DNA of 64,000 bases from Halocaridina rubra (taxonomy: Eukaryota; Arthropoda; Malacostraca; Decapoda; Atyidae): contig JAXCGZ010016999.1 of assembly GCA_037179515.1 (NCBI GenBank), positions 10,001-74,000 of the forward strand, given 5' to 3'. The translations under genes were made by a program, and so were the position numbers. The notes under the pieces are model-generated. The model had not been told where the DNA came from. It ran no database searches and worked only from the letters and a program-made list of their open reading frames with translations. Shown in pieces: positions 18,070 through 29,012 of this stretch; position 1 is the first letter of the stretch, and every line of letters starts with the position of its first letter.

Positions 18070-20820
18070 GCGCCCTCCTGGTGGGGGCTTTGCCCCGAGG
18101 CGCCCTCCGGGAGGGGGCTTTGCCCCGAGGCGCCCTCCGGGAGGGGGCTTTGCCCCGAGGCGCCCTCCGGGAGGGGGCTTTGCCCCGAGGCGCCCTCCGG
18201 GAGCGGGCTTTGCCCCGAGGCGCCCTCCGGGAGCGGGCTTTGCCCCGAGGCGCCCTCCGGGAGGGGGCTTTGCCCCCAGGCGCCCTCCGGGAGGGTGCTT
18301 TGCCCCGAGGCGCCCTCCGGGAGGAGGCTTTAACCCGAGGCGCCCTCAGGGAGGGGGCTTTGCCCCGAGGCGCCCTCCGTTTGTTGGCTTTGCCCCGAGG
18401 CGCCCTCCGCGTGGGGGCTTTGCCCCGAGGCGCCCTCCGGGTGGGGGCTTTGCCCCGAGGCGCCATCCGGGTGGGGGCTTTGCCCCGAGGCGCCCTCCGG
18501 GTGGGGGCTTTGCCCCAAGGCGCCCTCCGGGGGGGGGCTTTGCCCCGAGGCGCCCTCCGGGAGGGGGCTTTGCCCCGAGGCGCCCTCCGGGAGCGGGCTT
18601 TGCCCCGAGGCGCCCTCCGGGAGCGGGCTTTGCCCCGAGGCGCCCTCCGGGAGGGGACTTTGCCCCGAGGCGCCCTCCGGGAGCGGGCTTTGCCCCGAGG
18701 CGCCCTCCGGGAGGGGGCTTTGGCCCGAGGCTCCCTCCGGGAGGGGGCTAGCCCGAGGCTCCCTCCGGGAGGGGGCTAGACCGAGGTGCCCTCCGGGAGG
18801 GGGCTAGCCCCGAGGCGCCCTCCGGGAGGGGGCTTTGCCCCGAGGCGCCCTCCGGGAGGGGGCTTTGCCCCGAGGCGCCCTCCGGGAGGGGGCTTTGGCC
18901 CGAGGCTCCCTCTGGGAGGGGGCTAGTCCCGAGGCGCCCTCCTAGAGAGGGCTAGCCCCGTGGCGCCCTCCTTGAGGGGGCTAGTCCCGAGGCGACCTCC
19001 AGGAGGGAGCTAGCCCCGAGGCGCCCTCCTTGAGGGGGCTAGCCCCGAGGTGCCCTCCTTGAGGGGGCTAGCCCCGAGGCACCCTCCGCGAGGGGGCTAG
19101 CCCCGAGGCGCCCTCTGGGAGGGGGCTAGCCCCGAGGCGCCCTCCGGGAGGGGGCTAGCCCCGAGGCGCCCTCCGGGAGGGGGCTAGCCCCGAGGCGCCC
19201 TCCGGGAGGGGGCTAGCCCCGAGGCGCCCTCCGGGAAGGGGGCTAGCCCCGAGGCGCCCTCCGGGAGGGGGCTAGCCTCGAGGCGCCCTCCGGGAGGGGG
19301 CTAGCCCCGAGGCGCCCTCCGGGAGGGGGCTAGCCCCGAGACGCCCTCCGGGAGGGGGCTAGCCCCGAGGCGCCCTCCGGGAGGGGGCTAGCCCCGAGGC
19401 GCCCTCCGGGAGGGGGCTTTTCCCCGAGGCGCCCTCCGTTAGGGGGCTTTGCCCCGAGGCGCCCTCCGGGAGGGGGCTTTGCCCCGAGGCGCCCTCCGGG
19501 AGGGGGCTTTGCCCCGAAGCGCCCTCCGGGAGGGGGCTTTGCCCCGAGGCGCCCTCCGGGAGGGGGCTTTACCCCGAGACGCCCTCCGGGAGGGGGCTTT
19601 GCCCCGAGGCGCCCTCCGGGAGGGGGCTTTGCCCCGAGGCGCCCTCTGGGAGGGGGCTTTGCCCCAAGGCGCCCTCCGGGAGGGGGCTAGCCCCGAGGCG
19701 CCCTCCGGGAGGGGGCTTTGCCCCGAGGTGCCTTCCGGGAGGGGGCTTTGCCCCGAGGTGCCCTCCGGGAGGGGGCTTTGCCCCGAGGTGCCCTCCGGGA
19801 GGGGGCTTTGCCAAGAGGCGCCCTCCGGAAGGGAGCTTTGCCCCGAGGCGCCCTCCGGGAGGGGGCTTTGCCCCGAGGCGCCCTCCGGGAGGGGGCTTTG
19901 CCCCGAGGCGCCCTAAGGAAGGGGGCTTTGCCCCGAAGCGCCCTCCGGGAGGGGGCTTTGCCCCGAGGCGCCCTCCGGGTGGGGGCTTTGCCCCGAGGCG
20001 CCCTCCGGGTGGGGGCTTTGCCCCGAGGCGCCCTCTGGGTGGGGGCTTTGCCCCGAGGCACCCTCCGGGTGGGGGCTTTGCCCCGAGGCGCCCTCCGGGT
20101 TTGGGCTTTGCCCCTAGGCGCCCTCTTGGTGGGGGCTTTGCCCCGAGGCGCCCTCCGGGTGGGGGCTTTGCCCCGAGGCGCCCTCCGGGTGGGGGCTTTG
20201 CCCCGAGGCGCCCTCCGGGTGGGGGCTTTGCTCCAAGGCGCCCTCCGGGAGGGGCCTTTTCCCCGAGGCGCCCTCCGGGAGGGGGCTTTGCCCCGAGGCG
20301 CCCTCCGGGAGCGGGCTTTGCCCCGAGGCGCCCTCCGGGAGCGGGCTTTGCCCCGAGGCGCCCTCCGGGAGGGGGCTTTGCCCCCAGGCGCCCTCCGGGA
20401 GCGGGCTTTGCCCCGAGGCGCCCTCCGGGAGCGGGCTTTGCCCCGAGGCGCCCTCCGGGAGGGGGCTTTGCCCCTAGGCGCCCTTCGGGAAGGGGCTTTG
20501 CCCCCAGGCGCCCTCCGGGAGGGGGCTTTTCCCCCGAGGCGCCTTCCGGGAGGGGGCTTTGCCCCCGAGGCGCCCTCCGGGAGGGGGCTTTGCCCCCGAG
20601 GCGCCCTCCAGGCGCCCTCCGGGAGGGGGCTTTGCCCCCAGGCGCCCTCCGGGAGGGGGCTTTGCCCCCAGGCGCCCTCCGGGAGGGGGCTTTGCCCCCG
20701 AGGCGCCCTCCGGGAGGTGGCTTTGCCCCCAGGCGCCCTCCGGGAGGGGGCTTTGCCCCCGAGGCGCCCTCCAGGACGGTTCTATGGCTAGCTCCGAGTC
20801 TCCCTCCGGGAAAGGGCTGG
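18067..20820 (+). repeat. GC-rich minisatellite array 4 (forward)
   Basis: About 2.75 kb. It starts with 30-bp TTTG monomers (continuation of duplication copy 2), has CTAG monomers at ~18960-19410, then a long TTTG block including GGGTGGGGG variants. It ends in 31-bp CCCCC monomers and a shortened monomer (20600-20620) before island C. Long frames open on both strands in this block are repeat artefacts. Confidence 0.95.
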
Positions 20821-21015
20821 CCATGCGACGTGTGGTTCCCTCTTGGGTGGAAGCTGAGGTTCCCTTGTAAGTGGGCTCCATGGTTCCTTCCTACGTGTGT
20901 TCCATTGTGCATCCTTAGGTTGGTTCCTTTGTTCCTTCCAAGGTGGGTTCCTTAGTGCATTCTTAGGCGGCTTCCTTGGTTTCTTCCTGTGTTTTCTTGC
21001 AAATTTTACACACAT
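20821..21015 (+). repeat. Degenerate ~25-bp periodic edge of island C
   Basis: GGTTCCTTCC-, GGTTCCTTTG- and GGCTTCCTTGG-like blocks recur every ~24-28 bp between the satellite and the unique part of the island. The sequence is stop-free for ~75 codons on both strands, in all five islands. It may be a decayed or ancestral minisatellite edge. No protein was recognised. Confidence 0.55.
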
Positions 21016-22533
21016 CGATCAAATACTGTTTTCCCAATATCCACGTTGGAGAGCAGGTACGATATAGGTTTCTCGAAGACTAGTTTCTCGCTTTGTGAGT
21101 TCTCGTAGGCTGCAACCATTTAAAATCCTGCAGTCAAACAAAATCTAAAGAATAGGATCTTTCTCGAAAAAGACGATGGTTATGAAGTTCTGCTTCTGCA
21201 TCCAGAGAAGACGATAATTTCCTCCAAGAGTAAGTAAGTCAGCTTGTATGTTCCTCGGTGCTTTTCCGAGGAATCTGGTTATATGAAGCCGAGAAAGAGA
21301 ATCATCGTACATTTATTGAATATTAATGACACCAGTGAGGACAGCAAACATTACACAAGTCTTGAAGATATGCGTACTATTTTTGTTCCATGCAGTACAT
21401 ATACAAGTCTAGTAAAACTCAAGATAACCATTTATATAAGTCATCGATAGATTGATACTATTTGAAATTAGTATTTCCTGAACTTTTTTTACATCTAAAT
21501 AAGTTTGTCTCATTGTGTGCACTCTATAATACAAAAGACGATGCATCAAGATATTTTGACTTTTGAAACACTAATGCAAATGCACTATGCACAGTATATT
21601 TTACTGTAGACTAATATAAACTTTGTTTTATTGCAGTGTGTGTTGTATTATACCACAGTCGAAATGACCCAACCTTAGTCATCAAGTTGGAATAGTGACG
21701 AGATGATTTGACTGAATTATAGCAAATATTCAGAGCTGCTTCTCCATATTTATTATATTTTGCAACACAAAGAGGCAGTTATGGCAAATTTTCAATTGCA
21801 GTTTCCCTGTTTAAATTTTCCTCATCATAGAAAAGAGAATGAGTAGGTATGTAGTAACCTGCTACGCTGTTTAGAAAGAGTTCTGTTCTTTTTGACTCGG
21901 TTAAAGAAAACTATTTCTAGAGTTGTCTAATCCTTTCACACTTGTTAAATGAAATTAATATTTCAGTACCTGTTGTCCATAGTGTGTACAGCTGAGAATC
22001 ATTTATTTCTCGTCAGTATAATGCATATATACTCAGAATTCTTGGGAAATATGTTAACTGTGTATGTGGAATGTATCATATAATATAAATTTGATAAAAG
22101 TCCACATCACAGGACTGCCATATTACTTGTATTCAAAAATGTATTGCATAATGAGTTATGAATCAGAATACATGTAATTCATAAAACTACTACCAAGGAC
22201 TGTAATATATTTATTATTACTACTTGAAAATTACTATTATTGTTAAGGAAGTATTTTAAATTCATCTTTTTTGGGGGGAAGAAAATATTTGTTTTGTAAG
22301 TTGCTTATCTTTTCTCAGTAACCCTAAAGAAAATATAAGCTGATTTGTCCTCACTGGACTACTTTTTTTAATAAATAGGATTCTTGTTTTAATTGTGTAT
22401 GTTTCTTACTGATATATTTGGAATGATATATTTACTTATATATTTTCTTTATTAAAGTTTATATACAGCAGCATATGGAGACATTATAATGTCATCAGTT
22501 TAGCAAATTTATGACATTTTATTGTTTGAGACA

Positions 22534-22569
22534 AATAAAGTCAGACTATGCGTACGTAAAAAAAAAAAA
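22534..22569 (+). other. Poly(A)-signal plus poly(A) tract, island C copy
   Basis: AATAAA (22534-22539), then 18 nt (GTCAGACTATGCGTACGT), then 12 A. The same arrangement is found in islands B, D and E with tract lengths 12-15. Confidence 0.55.
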
Positions 22570-22776
22570 GTATTGATATCAACGATGGAGACAGAGTAGA
22601 GAGAAGCATCTTCTATTGAGGTAATTAGGTCTTTCCAGAAATGATTCTCGGATATAGGATTATCGAAGACTTCGTCTACGGATGCGAGCTGTTCAGGGCT
22701 GCAAAGCCTGGAAAAGGTTGTTGGGAAGCTACACATCAAGACGGTTCAGTATATATTTTTCCAATCGTAAGCCTTC

Positions 22777-23013
<237 letters not shown>

Positions 23014-23070
23014 CCCAATAAATAAAACAACGAAATTATATATATAAAAAATACTTATTAATTTCGTAAC

Positions 23071-26000
23071 CGGGAGGGGGCTAGCCCCGAGGCGCCCTCC
23101 GGGAGGGGGCTAGCCCCGAGGCGCCCTCCGGGAGGGGGCTAGCCCCGAGGCGCCCTCCGGGAGGGGGCTAGCCCCGAGGCGCCCTCCGGGAGGGGGCTAG
23201 CCCCGAGGCGCCCTCCGGGAGGGGGCTAGCCCCGAGGCGCCCTCCGGGAGGAGGCTAGCCCCGAGGGGCCCTCCGGGAGGGGGCTAGCCCCGAGGCGATC
23301 TCCGGGAGGGGGCTAGCCCCGAGGCGCCCTCCGGGAGGGGGCTAGCCCCGAGGCGCCCTCCGGGAGGGGGCTAGCCCCGAGGCGCCCTCCGGGAGGGGGC
23401 TAGCCCCGAGGCGCCCTACGGGAGGGGGCTTTGCCCCGAGGCGCCCTCCGGGAGGGGGCTTTGCCCCGAGGCGCGTTCCGGGAGGGGGCTTTGCCCCGAG
23501 GCGCCCTCCGGGTGGTGGCTTTGCCCCGAAGCGCCCTCCGGGTGGGGGCTTTGCCCCGAGGCGCCCTCCGGGTGGGGGCTTTGCCCCGAGGCACCCTCCG
23601 GGTGGGGGCTTTGCCCCGAGGCGCCCTCCGGGTGGGGGCTTTGCCCCTAGGTGCCCTCCGGGTGGGGGCTTTGCCCCAAGGCGCCCACCGGGAGGGGCCT
23701 TTTCCCCGAGGCGCCCTCAGGGAGGGGGCTTTTCCTCGAGGCGCCCTCCGGGAGGGGCTAACCCCGAGGTGCCCTCCGGGAGGGGGCTAGCCCCGAGGCG
23801 CCCTCCGGGAGGGGGCTAGCCCCGAGGCGCCCTCCGGGAGGGGGCTAGCCACGAGGCGCCCTCCGGGAGGGGGCTAGCCCCGAGGCGCCCTCCGGGAGGG
23901 GGCTAGCCCCGAGGCGCCCTCCTTGAGGGGGCTTTGCCCCGAGGCGCCCTCCGGAAGGGGGCTTTGCCCAGAGGCGCCCTCCGGGAGGGGGCTTTGCCCC
24001 AAGGCGCCCCCTCCCGGAGGGCGCCTCGGGCCAAAGCCCCCTTCCGGAGGGCGCCTCGGGGCAAAGCCCCCTTCCGGAGGGCGCCTCGGGGCAAAGCCCC
24101 CTCCCGGAGGGCACCTCGGGGCAAAGCCCCCTCCCAGAGGGCGCCTCGGGGCAAAGCCCCCTCCCGGAGGGCACCTCGGGGCAAAGCTCCCTCCCGGAGG
24201 GCGCCTCGGGGCTAGCCCACTCCCGGAGGGCGCCACGGGGCTAGCCCCCTCCCGGAGGGCGCCTCGGGGCTAGCCCCCTCCCGGAGGGCGCCTCGGGGCT
24301 AGCCCCCTCCCGGAGGGCGCCTCGGGGCTAGCCCCCTCCCGGAGGGAGGGGGCTTTGCCCCGAGGTGCCCTCCGGGAGGGGGCTTTGCCCCGAGGCGCCC
24401 TCCGTAAGGGGGCTTTGCCCCGAGGCGCCCTCCGGAAGGGGGCTTTGGCCCGAGGCGCCCTCCGGGAGGGGGTTAGTCCCAAGGCGCCCTCCTAGAGGGG
24501 GCTAGCCCCTAGGCGCCCTCCGGGAGGGGGCTAGTCCCGAGGCGCCCTCCGTTATGGGGCTTTGCCCCGAGGCGCCATCCGTTCGGGGGCTTTGCCCCGA
24601 GGCGCCCTCCGGGAGGGGGCTTTGCCCCGAGGCGCCCTCCTGGAGGGGGCTTTGCCCCGAGGCGCCCTCCGGGAGGGGGCTTTGCCCCGAGGCGCCCTCC
24701 GGGAGGGGGCTTTGCCCCGAGGCACCCTCCGGGAGGGGGCTTTGCCCCGAGGCGCCCTCCAGGAGGGGGCTTTGCTCCGAGGCGCCCTCCGGGAGGGGGC
24801 TTTGCCCCGAGGCGTCCTCCGGGAGGGGGCTTTGCCCCGAGGCGCCCTCCGGGAGGGGGCTTTGCCCCGAGGCGCCCTCTGGAAGGGGGTTTTGCCCCGA
24901 GGCGCCCTCCGGGAGGGGGCTAGCCCAGAGGCGCCCTCAGGGAGGGGGCTAGCCCCGAGGCGCCCTCCGCGAGGGGGCTTTGCCCCGATGTGCCCTCCGG
25001 GAGGGGGCTTTGCCCCGAGGTGCCCTCCGGGAGGGGGCTTTGCCCCGAGGCGTCCTCCGGGAGGGGGCTTTGCCCCGAGGCGCCCTCCGGAAGTGGGCTT
25101 TACCCCGAGGCGCCCTCCGGGAGGGGGCTTTGCCCCGAGGCGCCCTCCGGGAGGGGGCTTTGCCCCGAGGCGCCCTCCGGGAGGAGGCTTTGCCCCGAGG
25201 CGCCCTCAGGGAGGGGGCTTTGCCCCGAGGCGCCCTCCGGGTGTTGGCTTTGCCCCGAGGCGCCCTCCGGGTGGGGGCTTTGCCCCGAGGCGCCCTCCGG
25301 GTGGGGGCTTTGCCCCGAGGCGCCCTCCGTGTGGGGGCTTTGCCCCGAGGCGCCCTCCGGGTGGGGGCTTTGCCCCGAGGCGCCTTCCGGGAGGGGGCTT
25401 TGCCCCGAGGCGCCCTCCGGGAGGGGGCTTTGCCCCGAGGCGCCCTCCGTTATCGGGCTTTGCCCCGAGGCGCCCTCCGGGAGCGGGCTTTGCCCCGAGG
25501 CGCCCTCCGGGAGGGGGCTTTGCCCCCAGGCGCCCTCCGGGAGGGGGCTTTGCCCCGAGGCGCCCTCCGGGAGGAGGCTTTATCCCGAGGCGCCCTCAGC
25601 GAGGGGGCTTTGCCCCGAGGCGCCCTCCGGGTGTTGGCTTTGCCCCGAGGCGCCCTCCGGGTGGGGGCTTTGCCCCGAGGTGCCCTCCGGGTGGGGGCTT
25701 TGCCCTGAGGCGCCCTCCGGGTGGGGGCTTTGCCCCGAGGCGCCCTCTGGGTGGGGGCTTTGCCCCGAGGCGCCTCCCGGGAAGGGGCTTTGCCCCGAGG
25801 CGCCCTCTGGGGGGGGCTTTGCCCCGAGGCGCCCTCCGGGAGCGGGCTTTGCCCCGAGGCGCCCTCCGGGAGCGGGCTTTGCCCCGAGGCGCCCTCCGGG
25901 AGCGGGCTTTGCCCCGAGGCGCCCTAGGGTAGCGGGCTTTGCCCCGAGGCGCCCTTCAGGAGGGGGCTAGCCCCCAGGCGCCCTTCGGGAGGGGACTTTG

Positions 26001-29000
26001 CCCCCAGGCGCCCTCCGGGAGGGGGCTAGTCCCGAGGCGCCCTCCGGTTGGGGGCTAGTCCCGAGGCGCCCTCCGGTTGGGGGCTAGTCCCGAGGCGCCC
26101 TCCATGAGGGGGCTTTGCCCCGAGGCGCCCTTCGGGAGGGGGCTTTGCCCCGAGGCGCCCTCCGGGAGGGGGCTTTGCCCCGAGGCGCCCTCCGGGAGGG
26201 GGCTAGTCCCTAGGCGCCCTTCAGGAGGGGGCTAGCCCCGAGGCGCCCTCCGGTAGGGGGCTAGCCTCGAGGCGCCCTCCGGGAGGGGGCTAGCCCCGAG
26301 GCGCCCTCCGGGAGGGGGCTAGCCCCGAGGCGCCCTCCGGGAGGGGGCTTTGCCCCGAGGCGCCCTCCGGGAGGGGGCTAGTCCCTAAGCGCCCTTCGGG
26401 AGGGGGCTAGCCCCGAGGCGCCCTCCGGTAGGGGGCTAGCCTCAAAGCGCCCTCCGGGAGGGGGCTAGCCCCGAGGCGCCCTCCGGGAGGGGGCTAGCCC
26501 CGAGGCGCCCTCCGGGAGGGGGCTAGCCCGAGGCGCCCTCCGGGAGGGGGCTAGCCCCGAGGCGCCCTCCGGGAGGGGGCTAGCCCCGAGGCGCCCTCCG
26601 TTAGGGGGCTTTGCCCCGAGGCGCCCTCCGGGAGGGGGCTTTGCCCAGAGGCGCCCTTCGGGAGGGGGCTTTGCCCCAAGGCGCCCTCCGGACGGGGACT
26701 TTGCCCCGAGGCGCCCTCAGGAAGGGGGCTTTGGCCCGAGGCGCCCTCTGGGAGGGGGCTAGTCCCGAGACTCCCTCCTAGAGAGGGCTAGCCCCGAGGC
26801 GGCCTCCTTGAGGGGGCTAGTCCCGAGGCGACCTCCGGGAGGGAGCTAGCCCCGAGGCGCCCTCCTTGAGGGTTCTAGCCCCGAGGTGCCCTCCTTGAGG
26901 GGGCTAGCCCCGAGGCGCCCTCCTTGAGGGGGCTAGCCCCGAGGTGCCCTCCGGGAGGGGGCTAGCCCCGAGACGCCCTCCGGGAGGGGGCTAACCCCAA
27001 GGCGCCCTCCGGGAGGGGGCTAGCCCCGAGGCGCCCTCCGGGAGGGGGCTAGCCCCGAGGCGCCCTCCGGGAAGGGGGCTAGCCCCGAGGCGCCCTCCGG
27101 GAGGGGGCTATCCCCGAGGCGCCCTCCGGGAGGGGGCTAGCCCCGAGGCGCCCTCCGGGAAGGGGGCTAGCCCCGAGGCGCCCTCCGGGAGGGGGCTAGC
27201 CTCGAGGCGCCCTCCGGGAGGGGGCTAGCCCCGAGGCGCCCTCCGGGAGGGGGCTAACCCCGAGACGCCCTCCGGTAGGGGGCTAGCCCCGAGGCGCCCA
27301 CCGGGAGGGGGCTAGCCCCGAGGCGCCCTCCGGGAGGGGGCTTTGCCCCGAGGCGCCCTCCGTTAGGGGGCTTTGCCCCGAGGCGCCCTCCGGGAGGGGG
27401 CTTTGCCCCGAGGCGCCCTCCGGGAGGGGGCTTTGCCCCGAGGCGCCCTCCGGGAGGGGGCTTTGCCCCGAAGCGCCCTCCGGGAGGAGGCTTTGCCCCG
27501 AGGCGCCCTCCGGGAGGGGGCTTTGCCCCGAGGCGCCCTCCGGGAGGGGGCTTTGCCCCGAGGCGCCCTCCGGGAGGGGGCTTTGCCCCGAGGCGCCCTC
27601 TGGGAGGGGGCTTTGCCCCGAGGCGCCCTCCGGGAGTGGGCTAGCCCCGAGGCGCCCTCCGGGAGGGGGCTAGCCCCGAGGCGCCCTCCGGGAGGGGGCT
27701 TTGCCCCGAGGCACCCTCCGGGAGGGGGCTTTGCCCCGAGGTTCCCTCCGGGAGGGGGCTTTGCCCCGAGGTGCCCTCCGGGAGGGGGCATTGCCCCGAG
27801 GCGCCCTCCGGAAGGGAGCTTTGCCCCGAGGCGCCCTCCGGGAGGGGGCTTTGCCCCGAGGCGCCCTCCGGGAGGGGGCTTTGCCCCGAGGCACCCTCCG
27901 GGAGGGGGCTTTGCCCCGAGGCGCCCTCTGGGAGGGGGCTTTGCCCCGAGGCACCCTCCGGGTGGGGGCTTTGCCCCGAAGCGCCCTCCGGGTGGGGGCT
28001 TTGCCCCGAGGCGCCCTCCGGGTGGGGGCTTTGCCCCGAGGCACCCTCCGGGTTGGGGCTTTGCCCCGAGGCGCCCTCCGGGTGGGGTCTTTGCCCCTAG
28101 GCGCCCTCCGGGTGGGGGCTTTGCCCCAAGGCGCCCTCCGGGAGGGGCCTTTTCCCCGAGGCGCCCTCCGGGAGGGGGCTTTGCCCCGAGGGGCCCTCCG
28201 GGAGCGGGCTTTGCCCCGAGGCGCCCTCCAGGAGGGGGCTTTGCCCCGAGGCGCCCTCCGGGAGCGGGCTTTGCCCCGAGGCGCCCTCCGGGAGCGGGCT
28301 TTGCCCCGAGGCGCCCTCCGGGAGGGGGCTTTGCCCCAGGCGCCCTCCGGGAGGGGGCTTTGCCCCAAGGCGCCCTCCGGGAAGGGGCTTTGCCCCCAGG
28401 CGCCCTCCGGGAGGGGGCTTTGCCTCCGAGGCGCCCTCCGGGAGGGGGTTTTGCCCCCGAGGCGCCCTCCAGGCGCCCTCCGGGAGGGGGCTTTGCCCCC
28501 AGGCGCCTTCCGGGAGGGGGCTTTGCCCCCAGGCGCCCTCCGGGAGGGGGCTCTGCCCCCAGGCGCCCTCCTTGAGGGGGCTTTGCCCCCGAGGCGCCCT
28601 CCGGGAGGGGGCTTTGCCCCCATTCGCCCTCCGGGAGGGGGCTTTGCCCCCGAGGCGCCCTCCGGGAAGGGGCTTTGCCCCCAGGCGCCCTCCGGGAGGG
28701 GGCTTTTCCCCCGAGGCGCCTTCCGGGAGGGGGCTTTGCCCCCGAGGCGCCCTCCGGGAGGGGGCTTTGCCCCCAGGCACCCTCCGGGAGGGGGCTTTGC
28801 CCCCAGGCGCCCTCCGGGAGGGGGCTTTGCCCCCAGGCGCCCTCCGGGAGGGGGCTTTGCCCCCAGGCGCCCTCCGGGAGGGGCTTTGCACCCGAGGCGC
28901 CCTCCGGGAGGGGGCTTTGCCCCCAGGCGCCCTCCGGGAGGGGGCTTTGCCCGAGGCGCCCTCCGGGACGGGGCTATGGCTAGCTCCGAGGCTCCCTCCG

Positions 29001-29012
29001 GGAAAGGGCTGG
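23071..29012 (+). repeat. GC-rich minisatellite array 5 (forward, with inverted patch)
   Basis: About 5.94 kb. It begins with 29-bp CTAG monomers at the GTAAC edge of island C. The first ~730 bp match 31322-32100 in rare-variant order, including GAGGCGCGTTCC at 23471 and 31751. A 337-bp patch at 24010-24346 is inverted. TTTG blocks dominate at 24550-25960 and 27330-28960. CTAG monomers dominate at about 26000-27330. The last ~500 bp are 31-bp monomers, with the shortened monomer at 28461-28481, before island D. Confidence 0.95.
24010..24346 (-). repeat. Inverted patch of satellite monomers
   Basis: The forward run GGGGCTTTGCCCCAAGGCGCCC changes at ~24010 to reverse monomers (CCTCCCGGAGGGCGCCTCGGG). 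It returns to forward at ~24346 through GGAGGGAGGGGGCTTTG. About eleven monomers are reversed. The patch contains the CGGAAGG/TTTGGCCC variant pair seen in forward orientation just downstream (24430-24460), so it looks like a local copy or flip of neighbouring DNA. Confidence 0.9.

Noticed and set aside
21244..21450. 68-codon ATG frame conserved in islands B, C, D and E
   Set aside because: The islands are recent duplicates, so conservation says nothing about selection. No domain or signal peptide is seen. Kept only as a note in the island entries.
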